DNA of 64,000 nt, taken from an uncultured Eggerthellaceae bacterium (GTDB taxonomy: Bacteria > Actinomycetota > Coriobacteriia > Coriobacteriales > Eggerthellaceae). Position 1 is the first letter of the stretch, and each line of letters opens with the position of its first letter. The translations under genes and the position numbers were made by a program. Shown piece after piece: positions 8,650 to 16,818 of this stretch. Below the pieces are notes generated by a model. The model worked only from the letters and a program-made list of their open reading frames with translations, was not told where the DNA came from and did no database searches. The stretch spans positions 151,567-215,566 of the forward strand of contig CAJUPL010000001.1 of NCBI GenBank assembly GCA_910588435.1. The letters run 5' to 3'.

Positions 8650-9753
8650 ATGCCGCATGATCCATATGAGGCGCTGTACATCCATATCCCGTTCTGTGCG
8701 TCCAAATGCCACTATTGTGACTTCGATTCACTCCCGTACAAGAGGTCAGACCCCTACATCAGGGAATACGTTGAGGGCTTGGTGGGTGAGCTCAGGTCCT
8801 TATCGCGCACAGGTGAGCTTGCGAGCATCCGCACCATCTACATTGGCGGTGGCACGCCTACGCATGCAGGCTCTGAGCTGATATCCCTTCTGTACGCTTT
8901 GAGCGTCACGCTGGATCTGGCCCAGATAGATGAATTCACAGTGGAGGCCAATCCGGAGAGCTTGGATGAGCAGCTCGTGAAGGACATGTGGGCGCTTGGT
9001 GCGAACAGGCTATCCATTGGAGTGCAATCCTTTGACGATGAGATGCTTGCAAGCATAGGCCGCATCCACACATCAGATGATGCCAAGCGTGCCATAGAGA
9101 TAGCTCAGTCGCGCTTTGAGAACGTGAGCGTGGACCTCATGTGCGGGCTGCCGGGTCAGACGCTAGAGGGTCATCTATCAGACGTCTCAACAGCCATCAG
9201 CTCAGGGGTGAAGCACCTGAGCGCATATGCGCTTTCGCTAGAGAAGGGAACGAAGCTCTATAAGAAGCGCAGGTGCCTTGACCTTCCGGATGAGGACGCG
9301 CAGGCAGACATGATGGAAGGCGCTCAAAGCCTTCTTGAGAGCGCAGGATTTGCGCGCTATGAGGTGTCGAACCATGCGCTTCCCGGCTATGAGAGCGCGC
9401 ACAACATCGCCTACTGGTCAGGGGTTCCATACATCGGGCTCGGGCGCTCAGCGGTGACGATGACGCAAGATGGCACAAGACGGATGCGCGTTCGCAACTC
9501 CATGGTTGAGGATGACCTTGACGTGCGTGAGATGGCTGCTGAGGATGCCATGCTCGCCATGAGGATGGCGAAGGGCCTTGGCAAGGAGCGCATCCAGAGC
9601 ATGCAAGAGCTCTTGCCAGATATGCCGCGCGTGCTAGAGCGTTTGGTTCGCCTGGGGCTTGTGGAGGAGACGGATGATGCCTTCAGGCCCACACAGCGTG
9701 GATGGCTGCTTGGAAATGAGCTCTTCGGCGAGATGCTCAGCCTTGCATCTTGA
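8650..9753 (+). CDS. hemW: HemW-type radical SAM protein (heme chaperone)
   Basis: HemW is a radical-SAM relative of coproporphyrinogen III dehydrogenase HemN; the family is better described as a heme chaperone than as an oxidase. The 367-aa product has YIHIPFCASKCHYCDF with CxxxCxxC at residues 16, 20 and 23, the GGGTPT SAM-binding strand near 68, ANPES near 101, and a C-terminal HemN-like domain. The residues beyond the third Cys read D-F, typical of HemW, whereas HemN has a fourth nearby Cys. The gene directly precedes hrcA, and its last codons overlap the hrcA promoter region. lepA-hemW-hrcA-dnaJ is a conserved Gram-positive order. Confidence 0.92.
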   Translation: MPHDPYEALYIHIPFCASKCHYCDFDSLPYKRSDPYIREYVEGLVGELRSLSRTGELASIRTIYIGGGTPTHAGSELISLLYALSVTLDLAQIDEFTVEANPESLDEQLVKDMWALGANRLSIGVQSFDDEMLASIGRIHTSDDAKRAIEIAQSRFENVSVDLMCGLPGQTLEGHLSDVSTAISSGVKHLSAYALSLEKGTKLYKKRRCLDLPDEDAQADMMEGAQSLLESAGFARYEVSNHALPGYESAHNIAYWSGVPYIGLGRSAVTMTQDGTRRMRVRNSMVEDDLDVREMAAEDAMLAMRMAKGLGKERIQSMQELLPDMPRVLERLVRLGLVEETDDAFRPTQRGWLLGNELFGEMLSLAS

Positions 9754-9783
9754 AAATTGGCACTCTAGGACTTAGACTGCCAA
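9750..9783 (+). promoter_or_regulatory. hrcA promoter with CIRCE operator
   Basis: A CIRCE-like inverted repeat lies at 9757-9783: TTGGCACTC, nine bases, GACTGCCAA. The two 9-base arms pair at 8 of 9 positions and differ from the consensus TTAGCACTC-N9-GAGTGCTAA at few places. It is overlaid on a sigma-A type promoter, TTGAAA at 9750-9755 and TAGACT at 9773-9778 with 17 bases between, starting within the hemW stop. HrcA bound here would block the promoter of its own operon, as known for this repressor family. Confidence 0.8.
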
Positions 9784-9819
9784 ACGATCAAGAGAAGACG
9801 AAAGGCAGCCAAGGCTCAT

Positions 9820-10827
9820 ATGCTCTCAAGCAGGAGACAGCGAATACTCTGCGCTCTGATAGAGGAGTACGTTGCGAACGCGTGTCCAGTTGGATCGCGC
9901 ACCATCGCTGAGAACCATAAGCTAGGCGTGAGCCCTGCAACCATTCGAAACGAGCTCTCCGCTCTGGAGGATGAGGGCTACATAACGCAGCCCCATACCT
10001 CCGCTGGCCGCATCCCAACAGATGCGGGTTACAGGGAGTTCGTGGATGAGATCCTGACCGATGAGGGCGTAGCGGCTCATATGCCGCAGACCTCAGCCAT
10101 CGAAGAGCTTCGTCGCAGCGCAGATGCCTTGGATGACCTGATAGAGCGCACCAACTCCGAGCTTGCTCGACTGACAGAATGCCTTTCAGTCATCATGTCT
10201 CCTGTGAGCGCCGCCTCTCGCATCAGGCAGGTATCGCTCATATCGCTCACTGACCTATCAGCATTGGTGGTGCTGGTGACAGATGACGGCCAGGTGGCGA
10301 ACGAGAACGTCATCTTCGCGTCCGCGCTCTCAGCAACGGATTTGAGCGCGCTTGAAGGGCAGCTGAACCATGCACTAGTAGGGCGTGCTGCAGATGAGGT
10401 CTCAACCCTTGCAGCGTCCGCTGACCCAGCCTTTCGCACGGAGCATGCGCAGGTCGTGCTACATGCGCTGAGTTGCGCTGCTGCAACGCTCACGCGCGCA
10501 AGGTCAACGCGCTCTGGCATGAGCACGCTTCTTCGCAAGCCTGAGTTCCATGACTCGGAATCATTGTTGCCCGTGATGGAGATATTGGAAGACGACACAG
10601 TGCTCTTCAAGGCGCTTGGCCCTGATGGTGAGGATGCTGACGGTATAAGGATACGCATCGGGCATGAGAACGCATCTGAGCAGCTGTTCGGCGTGTCAGT
10701 GGTGGCAGGCGCATATGGACGAGGTCCCTATCAAGGGATGATCGCAGTCATAGGCCCAACGCGCATGGATTATTCGAAGACCATCGGAGCTGTGCAAGCA
10801 GCCCGCAGGATGCTCAATGGGGAATGA
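9820..10827 (+). CDS. hrcA: Heat-inducible transcription repressor HrcA
   Basis: HrcA binds CIRCE elements and represses chaperone operons; GroEL normally keeps it active. The 335-aa protein starts with a winged helix-turn-helix (SSRRQRILCALIEEY, then SPATIRNELSALEDEGYI and PHTSAGRIPTDAGYR, highly characteristic) followed by the GAF-like dimerisation domain and ends with IGPTRMDYSKTI, also diagnostic. The CIRCE site just upstream indicates autoregulation. Unlike the common hrcA-grpE-dnaK-dnaJ arrangement, dnaJ follows directly and grpE/dnaK are absent from the window. Confidence 0.96.
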   Translation: MLSSRRQRILCALIEEYVANACPVGSRTIAENHKLGVSPATIRNELSALEDEGYITQPHTSAGRIPTDAGYREFVDEILTDEGVAAHMPQTSAIEELRRSADALDDLIERTNSELARLTECLSVIMSPVSAASRIRQVSLISLTDLSALVVLVTDDGQVANENVIFASALSATDLSALEGQLNHALVGRAADEVSTLAASADPAFRTEHAQVVLHALSCAAATLTRARSTRSGMSTLLRKPEFHDSESLLPVMEILEDDTVLFKALGPDGEDADGIRIRIGHENASEQLFGVSVVAGAYGRGPYQGMIAVIGPTRMDYSKTIGAVQAARRMLNGE

Positions 10828-10839
10828 GGTAAGGGTTAG

Positions 10840-11973
10840 ATGGCATCAGTGGCAGAGAAGGACCTCTATCAGATACTCGGCGTGGAGCGCAACGCAACAG
10901 AGGCTGAGATCAAGAAGGCATTCAGGCACAAGGCGCGTGAGCTCCATCCTGACGTGAACAAGTCCCCCAATGCTGAGGAGGAGTTCAAGGAGCTGAACGA
11001 GGCATACGACGTCCTCTCTGATGCCAACAAGCGCGCTCAGTACGACAGGTTCGGCACCATCCCGGGAGCTGCAGGAGCTGGCCCTGGATACGTGGATTTC
11101 GAGGACATCTTCGGCGGCTTCGGCGGCATGGGAGACATCTTCTCCTCCTTCTTCGGCGGCGCTGCTCAAGGGCGGCAGGTTCGCCGTGATGGCCGTGACA
11201 TGGGGCTTGGCATCACCGTCACCTTGAAGGAGGCGGCAGAGGGAATATCGAAGGAAGTGGTCTACGACAGGCTGGCGCCTTGCTCTGATTGCGACGGCAC
11301 GGGCCTTGGGCCCGATGGCGCAGAGGAGACGTGCGAAAACTGCAACGGCACCGGGCGCGTGACGCAGGTGCAGCGCACCTTCTTCGGCGACATGCAATCC
11401 CAGACCACATGCCCGGAGTGCGAGGGCACAGGGCGCATCATCAAGGGCGCATGCGAGGAGTGTCAAGGTCAGGGGCGCGTGCCTGACAGGCAGAAGGTCT
11501 CCATAGACATCCCGAAGGGGATTCGCGACGGACAGCAGATGCGCGTGCCAGACCTGGGCGAGGCGGGCATGCGCGGAGCGGATTCCGGGGACCTCATCGT
11601 CACGGTTCGCGTGGCTGAGGACGAATGCTTCCAGCGCGTTGGAGATGACCTCCATGTGAGCGTCTCCATCCCCATGGTCAAGGCGGCGCTTGGCGCACGC
11701 ATCCACGTGGATGGCATCATGGACGACGAAGAGGTAGAGGTGCGCATCCCTGAGGGCACGCAGACGGGGGATGTCATCAAGGTGAAGGGCCACGGCATGC
11801 CGAAGCTCAGGTCCAACGCTCGCGGGAACCTGTTCGTCCATGCTGATGTGAAGATACCCAAGAAGCTCAACAAGAAGGAGCGCTCTTTGCTGGAGAAGCT
11901 GGCGCTTGAGATGGGCGAGGACGCAGAGGATGCGCGCACGCCCCTTGAGAAGCTCAAGTCCATCCTGGGGTAG
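10840..11973 (+). CDS. dnaJ: Molecular chaperone DnaJ (Hsp40)
   Basis: DnaJ delivers unfolded clients to DnaK and stimulates its ATPase. The 377-aa product has the full type I layout: J-domain (residues 8-70, HPD at 36-38), Gly/Phe-rich region (GGFGGMGDIFSSFFGG, about 90-105), four CxxCxGxG-type zinc repeats between about 148 and 215 (CSDCDGTG, CENCNGTG, CPECEGTG, CEECQGQG), then the client-binding beta domains. It begins 12 bases after hrcA and ends 5 bases before rsmE, so it belongs to the CIRCE-controlled operon. Confidence 0.97.
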   Translation: MASVAEKDLYQILGVERNATEAEIKKAFRHKARELHPDVNKSPNAEEEFKELNEAYDVLSDANKRAQYDRFGTIPGAAGAGPGYVDFEDIFGGFGGMGDIFSSFFGGAAQGRQVRRDGRDMGLGITVTLKEAAEGISKEVVYDRLAPCSDCDGTGLGPDGAEETCENCNGTGRVTQVQRTFFGDMQSQTTCPECEGTGRIIKGACEECQGQGRVPDRQKVSIDIPKGIRDGQQMRVPDLGEAGMRGADSGDLIVTVRVAEDECFQRVGDDLHVSVSIPMVKAALGARIHVDGIMDDEEVEVRIPEGTQTGDVIKVKGHGMPKLRSNARGNLFVHADVKIPKKLNKKERSLLEKLALEMGEDAEDARTPLEKLKSILG

Positions 11974-11978
11974 GGAAG

Positions 11979-12776
11979 ATGTCTCTCCCACGCTTCTTCC
12001 TAGAGGAGCAGGTTCTATCAGATGAGGAGCATGCGGTCTTCCCGCTGCGCTTGAGCCCGGATGACCTGAAGCATGCTCGCGTGCTCCGTCTGTCTCCTGG
12101 TGAGCATATCGCTGTGGTGGATGCAACTCAGGATTACTTCGAATGCAAGGTGAAGAGCATATCTGATGATGGGATCATGGCATCCATCGCAAAGCATGAA
12201 GGTGCGCTTGAGGATGGCCCGTATGTGATATTGCTGCAGGGCTTGGCCAAGGGCGACAAGATGGACACAGTTATCAGGCAAGGCACTGAGCTTGGAGTCC
12301 GCGCATTCGCCCCCCTTGATTGCCAGCGCTCTGTGGTGAAGCTGGATCAGGCGAAGGCGCAAAAGCGCAAGCAGCGCTGGTGCGGGATAGCGAAGAGCGC
12401 AGCCATGCAATCAGGCCAGCCTATGATCCCTGAGATCTCCTCTCCGATGAGCATCGCGCAAGCGTCAGACCTCTTGTCAGGGGCTACAGCGGTGATCATA
12501 TGCTGGGAGGAGGCTCCAACGAGCGCGAGTCTGCATGATGCCTTGGAAGATGCCATGATCAAGGCTTGCACGCCAGCAAAAGATGCGCGCGTAGCCGTTG
12601 TCATCGGCCCTGAAGGCGGCTTGACCGAAGAGGAGATGAGCACGCTTCTGGCAACGAATCCCAGATCATATGCTGTGAGCTTGGGCTCTTCCATCCTTCG
12701 CACAGAGACAGCTGGCGTGATAGCTCCAGCTCTTGTGATGTATGAGCTGGGATGCCTTGGCGGCAAGCGCGGGTGA
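11979..12776 (+). CDS. rsmE: 16S rRNA m3U1498 methyltransferase RsmE
   Basis: RsmE methylates N3 of U1498 in 16S rRNA of the assembled 30S subunit. The 265-aa protein has an N-terminal PUA-like domain (HARVLRLSPGEHIAVVD) and a C-terminal SPOUT trefoil knot with VVIGPEGGLTEEEM and the SLGSSILRTETAGVIA loop that binds SAM. The start lies 5 bases after dnaJ; the stop is 2 bases before the preferred mtaB start. dnaJ-rsmE coupling is widespread in Gram-positive bacteria. Confidence 0.95.
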   Translation: MSLPRFFLEEQVLSDEEHAVFPLRLSPDDLKHARVLRLSPGEHIAVVDATQDYFECKVKSISDDGIMASIAKHEGALEDGPYVILLQGLAKGDKMDTVIRQGTELGVRAFAPLDCQRSVVKLDQAKAQKRKQRWCGIAKSAAMQSGQPMIPEISSPMSIAQASDLLSGATAVIICWEEAPTSASLHDALEDAMIKACTPAKDARVAVVIGPEGGLTEEEMSTLLATNPRSYAVSLGSSILRTETAGVIAPALVMYELGCLGGKRG

Positions 12777-12778
12777 GC

Positions 12779-13993
12779 ATGAGGTTCTCTATCGTCAACC
12801 TTGGCTGCAAGGTGAACAGGGTTGAGTCAGATGCGTTCGGATCAGCCCTGCTTGGATCGGGTGCTAAACCTGCTGAGGGCAAGCCGGCAGACATCGTAAT
12901 AGTGAACACCTGCACCGTGACTGCGGAAGCTGAGAAGAAGACGCGCAAGGCTGTTCGGCATGCGCTCAAGACAGAGCCTTTCGCTGAGGTCTGGGTGACC
13001 GGCTGCGCATCATCGATAGACCCTGAGCTCTATGCTTCCATGGATGAGCGCGTTCGCGTCTTGAGCAAGGATCAAGTGCTGGATCGGATCGAACGCGCCG
13101 GCGTGCATGAGCCCTCATCGAAGAGGGAAGATGGCAGGACTCGCCTTGGCGTGAAGGTGCAAGACGGGTGTGACAATGCATGCACGTACTGCATCGTTCG
13201 CGTAGCCAGAGGACCTGCAAGGAGCATCCCAGCTGATGAGGTTGCAAGGGAGTGCCTTGCGCTTTGCGAAGCGGGCGTGCCTGAGATCATCCTCACCGGC
13301 ATAGACCTTGGCGCATACTCATATGACGGCCTTGCGCTGCCTGAGCTGCTGGAGCACCTCATGGATGTGCTTCCCTTGAAGGGCGAGGACGGCAGGCTGT
13401 TGCGGCGTCTTCGCATATCCAGCATCGAACCGCAGAGCGTGACGCGAAAGCTGCTGGAGGTGATATCTGCATCAGATGGCGCTGTGTGCAAGCACCTGCA
13501 TCTTCCGCTGCAGTCAGGTAGCAGCAAGGTGCTAAAGGAGATGGCGCGCAGATATGATGCGGATGATTTCCTTGGCACTGTGGATGTAGCGCGTGGGCTC
13601 ATGCCTGACATCAGCTTGACCACGGATATCATCGCAGGGTTTCCGGGTGAGCGTGATATGGATCATGAAAAGACCATTCAGGCTTGCAGGCGCGCTGGTT
13701 TCTCCAAGATGCACGTATTTCCCTATTCCATGCGAATGGGCACGCCCGCTGCAACAAGGACGGATCAGGTGCCAGCAGATGTGAAGCAGGCGCGGTCGGC
13801 CCAGCTGCGTGAGCTATCTCGCGCGCTCAGGCAAGAGGATCTCTCTCGCAGATGGGGAAGCGAGGAGCTGGTGGCTCTCATGGGAGACGGGACGGCCATG
13901 ACGGAGAGCTATCATGAGATATTCGTGCCGGTGGGGCTTCCAAGTGGAGAGCTTTCGAAAATGATGCTCCAGCCTAGCCTGCTGATGCCCTAG
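12779..13993 (+). CDS. mtaB: tRNA t6A37 methylthiotransferase MtaB
   Basis: MtaB converts t6A at position 37 of tRNA to ms2t6A with two iron-sulfur clusters. It shows the UPF0004 N-terminal domain with its three cluster cysteines (LGCKVNRVES with Cys10, NTCTVT, TGCAS), the radical SAM CxxxCxxC (CDNACTYC), LPLQSGS, and a C-terminal TRAM-like region. LGCKVNxxES and the CDNACTYC-IVRVARGP context separate MtaB from MiaB and RimO, both also in this window. I chose ATG 12779 (MRFSIVNLGCK, 404 aa) rather than in-frame ATG 12752, which lies inside rsmE. Confidence 0.93.
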   Translation: MRFSIVNLGCKVNRVESDAFGSALLGSGAKPAEGKPADIVIVNTCTVTAEAEKKTRKAVRHALKTEPFAEVWVTGCASSIDPELYASMDERVRVLSKDQVLDRIERAGVHEPSSKREDGRTRLGVKVQDGCDNACTYCIVRVARGPARSIPADEVARECLALCEAGVPEIILTGIDLGAYSYDGLALPELLEHLMDVLPLKGEDGRLLRRLRISSIEPQSVTRKLLEVISASDGAVCKHLHLPLQSGSSKVLKEMARRYDADDFLGTVDVARGLMPDISLTTDIIAGFPGERDMDHEKTIQACRRAGFSKMHVFPYSMRMGTPAATRTDQVPADVKQARSAQLRELSRALRQEDLSRRWGSEELVALMGDGTAMTESYHEIFVPVGLPSGELSKMMLQPSLLMP

Positions 13994-14003
13994 AATCTGG
14001 AAT

Positions 14004-14963
14004 ATGACAGAACGAATGATGACCACGATCACATTGCCCGAAGGCGTGCGCATGCCGTCGCTTGTCGGTTGCGGGGATGCGTGGCTGAAGATATGCCAAG
14101 ATGCGCTATCCGCTCGCATCGCCATCCAGGGGGATGAGATCAGGATATCGGGCACTGACCCAGAGCGCGAGATGGCGGTCACGGTGATGTCCGCGCTCAT
14201 CTCAGAGCTTGAGCATGGAGTAGAGCTTGAGGAGAAGGCCGTGAGGCGGATCCTGGCGCAAGCAAGGCAAGCGGACCTATCCCCAAAGGCGCTCAAGGAT
14301 GATGTGGTCCTAGCGCACAAGGGGCGCGCCATTCGGCCGAAGACCGTTGGTCAGAAGACGTACGTGGACGCGCTTCGCAGCTCCACCATCACCTTTTGCA
14401 TAGGCCCTGCAGGCACCGGAAAGACATACCTTGCCATGGCGTATGCAGTAGCTGCGTTGGATAGGCGTGAAGTCAGCAGGCTGATATTGTCACGCCCCAT
14501 AGTGGAGGCCGGTGAGAGCCTTGGCTTCTTGCCCGGAACGCTCACAGAGAAGGTAGACCCATACATCCGCCCGCTCTATGACGCCCTATTCCAGATGATG
14601 GACCCAGAGCGCGCAACCTCGCTCATAGACCGCGGAGTCATCGAGATAGTGCCCTTGGCCTTCATGAGGGGGCGCACGCTTTCTGATTCCTTCATCATCT
14701 TGGATGAAGCGCAGAACGCAACGCCCGAGCAGATGAAGATGTTCCTCACCCGCTTGGGTGATTCCTCGCAGATGGTGATCACAGGTGATATGTCCCAAAG
14801 CGACCTTCCGAAGGGGTCTGTGGGCTTGAGCGAGGCGCTTCAAGTGCTCCAAGGGATAGATGACATATCTCAAGTGAGGCTTGAGGGAAAGGATGTCGTG
14901 AGGTCATCTCTTGTGTCGCAGATCATCGAAGCGTACGAGCGCAAGGTCAAGGGGGAGCGGTGA
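14004..14963 (+). CDS. phoH: PhoH-family ATPase (YbeZ-like)
   Basis: PhoH-like ATPases are linked to RNA metabolism and rRNA maturation together with YbeY. The 319-aa product carries a KH-like N-terminal part and a P-loop ATPase: Walker A GPAGTGKTYLAMAY (about 133-146), the SRPIVEAGESLGFLPG motif, Walker B FIILDEAQNATPEQMKM and TGDMSQSDLP, all PhoH hallmarks. The last base of its stop is the first base of the ybeY ATG, indicating translational coupling. The start at 14004 has only a weak GGA upstream. Confidence 0.95.
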   Translation: MTERMMTTITLPEGVRMPSLVGCGDAWLKICQDALSARIAIQGDEIRISGTDPEREMAVTVMSALISELEHGVELEEKAVRRILAQARQADLSPKALKDDVVLAHKGRAIRPKTVGQKTYVDALRSSTITFCIGPAGTGKTYLAMAYAVAALDRREVSRLILSRPIVEAGESLGFLPGTLTEKVDPYIRPLYDALFQMMDPERATSLIDRGVIEIVPLAFMRGRTLSDSFIILDEAQNATPEQMKMFLTRLGDSSQMVITGDMSQSDLPKGSVGLSEALQVLQGIDDISQVRLEGKDVVRSSLVSQIIEAYERKVKGER

Positions 14964-15433
14964 TGGAAGTCCTCTTGGATATCTCATATGGCGAAGACCG
15001 GGTGGATGATGAGCGAGTGCTGGAGCTTGCGGCGTTCGCAGCGCTCAAGCTAGATGTTCCTGAGCCGTCGGAGGTCTCAGTCTGCTTCATCGACGATGAT
15101 GCCATGGCCGATCTCAATGAGGGGTTCCGCGGCAAGGTTGGCCCAACGGATGTGCTCTCATTCGAATGCGACAACTTGGATGATGAGTTCCCTCATGGAG
15201 AGGCTTTCCAGCTAGGGGATGTGATCATCGCCGTGGATGTTGCTGCCCGTCAAGCAGAGGAGCTAGGGCATTCGCTGGCAGATGAGGTGGATACGCTCCT
15301 CGTGCATGGTATCTTGCATCTTTTGGGCTATGACCATATGGAGGAGGCTGAAGCCCAAGAGATGGAGGGCTTGCAGGATTCCATCTTGCATGATTGGAAT
15401 GAGAGCCGCAAAGGTGGTGAAGATGTCCTCTGA
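14963..15433 (+). CDS. ybeY: Endoribonuclease YbeY (rRNA maturation factor)
   Basis: YbeY is a zinc-dependent single-strand endoribonuclease needed for 16S 3'-end maturation and ribosome quality control. The product has the H3xH5xH zinc motif HGILHLLGYDHMEE near the C-terminus, the VGPTDVLSFE strand and LGDVIIAVDVA, so the active site looks intact. I start it at ATG 14963, giving 156 aa; a GTG lies one codon earlier. It overlaps the phoH stop by one base and its own 3' end overlaps the dgkA start. Confidence 0.95.
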   Translation: MEVLLDISYGEDRVDDERVLELAAFAALKLDVPEPSEVSVCFIDDDAMADLNEGFRGKVGPTDVLSFECDNLDDEFPHGEAFQLGDVIIAVDVAARQAEELGHSLADEVDTLLVHGILHLLGYDHMEEAEAQEMEGLQDSILHDWNESRKGGEDVL

Positions 15434-15854
15434 TGGCAACAAGAAGAAGCTTGGCGGCTACGTCCGCCATGTGGGGGATGGCAGCCGCTTCACGCTTCTT
15501 CAGGCCTTCGCATGTGCCAGGAGCGGGCTTCGATACGCCATCCGTTCGCAGAGGAACTTCAAGATCCATTCCGTATTCGCGCTCCTTGCCATCGTTTTAT
15601 CCTTCGCTCTTCAGATAAGCGTTCCTGAGTGGTGCGCGATAGTCATCTGCATTGCCTTGGTCTATGCGCTGGAGCTTGCGAACACGGCAGTGGAGTCTGC
15701 CATAGACCTCGTGAGCCCAGGCTGGAATGAGCTTGCCAAGCGCGCGAAGGATTGCGCGGCCGCGGCGGTGTACGTGGCAGCCTTGGCCTCTGTGGTCATC
15801 GCATGCATAGTGTTCATCCCAAGGGCATGCGCTCTTTTGGGGATATGGGGGTGA
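15423..15854 (+). CDS. dgkA: Undecaprenol/diacylglycerol kinase family membrane protein
   Basis: DgkA-family kinases phosphorylate undecaprenol (Gram-positive) or diacylglycerol at the inner membrane. From ATG 15423 the 143-aa product has the conserved helix AFACARSGLRYAIRSQRNFKIH, three membrane segments and the signature ALELANTAVESAIDL with the catalytic glutamate, followed by AKDCAAAAV. The longer reading frame that opens inside ybeY is not needed; the 15423 start sits after GGTGGTGA and overlaps the ybeY stop. The position between ybeY and era is typical of Gram-positives. Substrate is inferred from the family. Confidence 0.92.
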   Translation: MSSDGNKKKLGGYVRHVGDGSRFTLLQAFACARSGLRYAIRSQRNFKIHSVFALLAIVLSFALQISVPEWCAIVICIALVYALELANTAVESAIDLVSPGWNELAKRAKDCAAAAVYVAALASVVIACIVFIPRACALLGIWG

Positions 15855-15857
15855 GGC

Positions 15858-16808
15858 ATGGATCTGGACGCCTACTTCGCTGAGCACCCTATGTCAGGGG
15901 TAGGGGGGCCACAAGAGCTTCCGGAGGGATTCAAGTCTGGGTTCGTGGCCTTTTGCGGCAGGCCCAACGCTGGCAAGTCAACCCTCATGAACCGCCTCGT
16001 TGGCAGCAAGGTTGCCATCACATCGAACACCCCTCAGACCACCAGGCGAAACGTCCAAGGCGTGCTCACGCTCCCAGACGCACAGATCGTCTTCGTTGAT
16101 ACCCCTGGCATGCATAAGCCGCATGACGCTCTGGGTGAGCAGCTGAACGCATCGGCGAAGTCGGCGCTCACGGATGTGGATGTGGCCTGCATGCTGATAG
16201 ATGCCACAAAGCCCGTTGGCACGGGGGATGCTTGGGTGGCGCAGAGGGTGCGTGAGTCTGACGCGCGCAAGGTCTTGCTGATCACGAAGAGGGACATCGC
16301 AGATCCCGCTCAAGTGGCTGAGCAGTTCGAACGAGCGAAGGACATGGCGAAGTGGGACGCTGTCGTCTCATTGTCCGCGAAGAGCTCATACAACCTTGAT
16401 GCTCTCATAGAAGAGCTCATGCAGCTCTTGCCGGAAGGCCCCATGTGGTTCCCGGCTGACATGACCACCAACCTGAGCCTTGAGATGATGATCGCAGAGC
16501 TCGTTCGCGAGAAGGTGCTGCGCAGCTTCACAGAGGAGGTTCCTCATTCTGTTGGCGTCAAGGTGGATAGCTTAGAAGAGAGCGAAGGCCTCATACGCGC
16601 AGAAGTGTCTGTATACTGTGAGCGTGATAGCCAGAAGGCCATGCTGATCGGTGCCAAGGGCCAAAGCGTGAAGAGGATCGGCTCAGATGCGCGCAAGGAG
16701 CTTGAGCGCATGACGGGGAAGAAGGCCTATATCGGCATCAAGGTCAAGGTCAAGCGCAAGTGGCGGAACGATGAGTCCCAGATAGAGCGCTTCGGATACA
16801 TGGAGTGA
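15858..16808 (+). CDS. era: Era GTPase, 30S assembly factor
   Basis: Era binds the 3' end of 16S rRNA and couples 30S maturation to GTP hydrolysis. The 316-aa protein carries G1 GRPNAGKSTLMNRL (about 34-47), the TPQTTRR effector loop, G3 DTPGMH, a modified G4 (ITKRDIA, where NKxD is usual) and a C-terminal KH domain (IGAKGQSVKRIGSDARKEL). The first 27 residues form a lineage-type extension. The G4 deviation (TKRD for NKxD) is worth noting but an aspartate is kept. It follows dgkA by 3 bases. Confidence 0.95.
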   Translation: MDLDAYFAEHPMSGVGGPQELPEGFKSGFVAFCGRPNAGKSTLMNRLVGSKVAITSNTPQTTRRNVQGVLTLPDAQIVFVDTPGMHKPHDALGEQLNASAKSALTDVDVACMLIDATKPVGTGDAWVAQRVRESDARKVLLITKRDIADPAQVAEQFERAKDMAKWDAVVSLSAKSSYNLDALIEELMQLLPEGPMWFPADMTTNLSLEMMIAELVREKVLRSFTEEVPHSVGVKVDSLEESEGLIRAEVSVYCERDSQKAMLIGAKGQSVKRIGSDARKELERMTGKKAYIGIKVKVKRKWRNDESQIERFGYME

Positions 16809-16818
16809 CGCATAAGCT

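Noticed and set aside
10846..12126. A 426-codon open frame opposite dnaJ and rsmE
   Set aside because: It is the antisense shadow of two well-recognised genes with strong codon bias.
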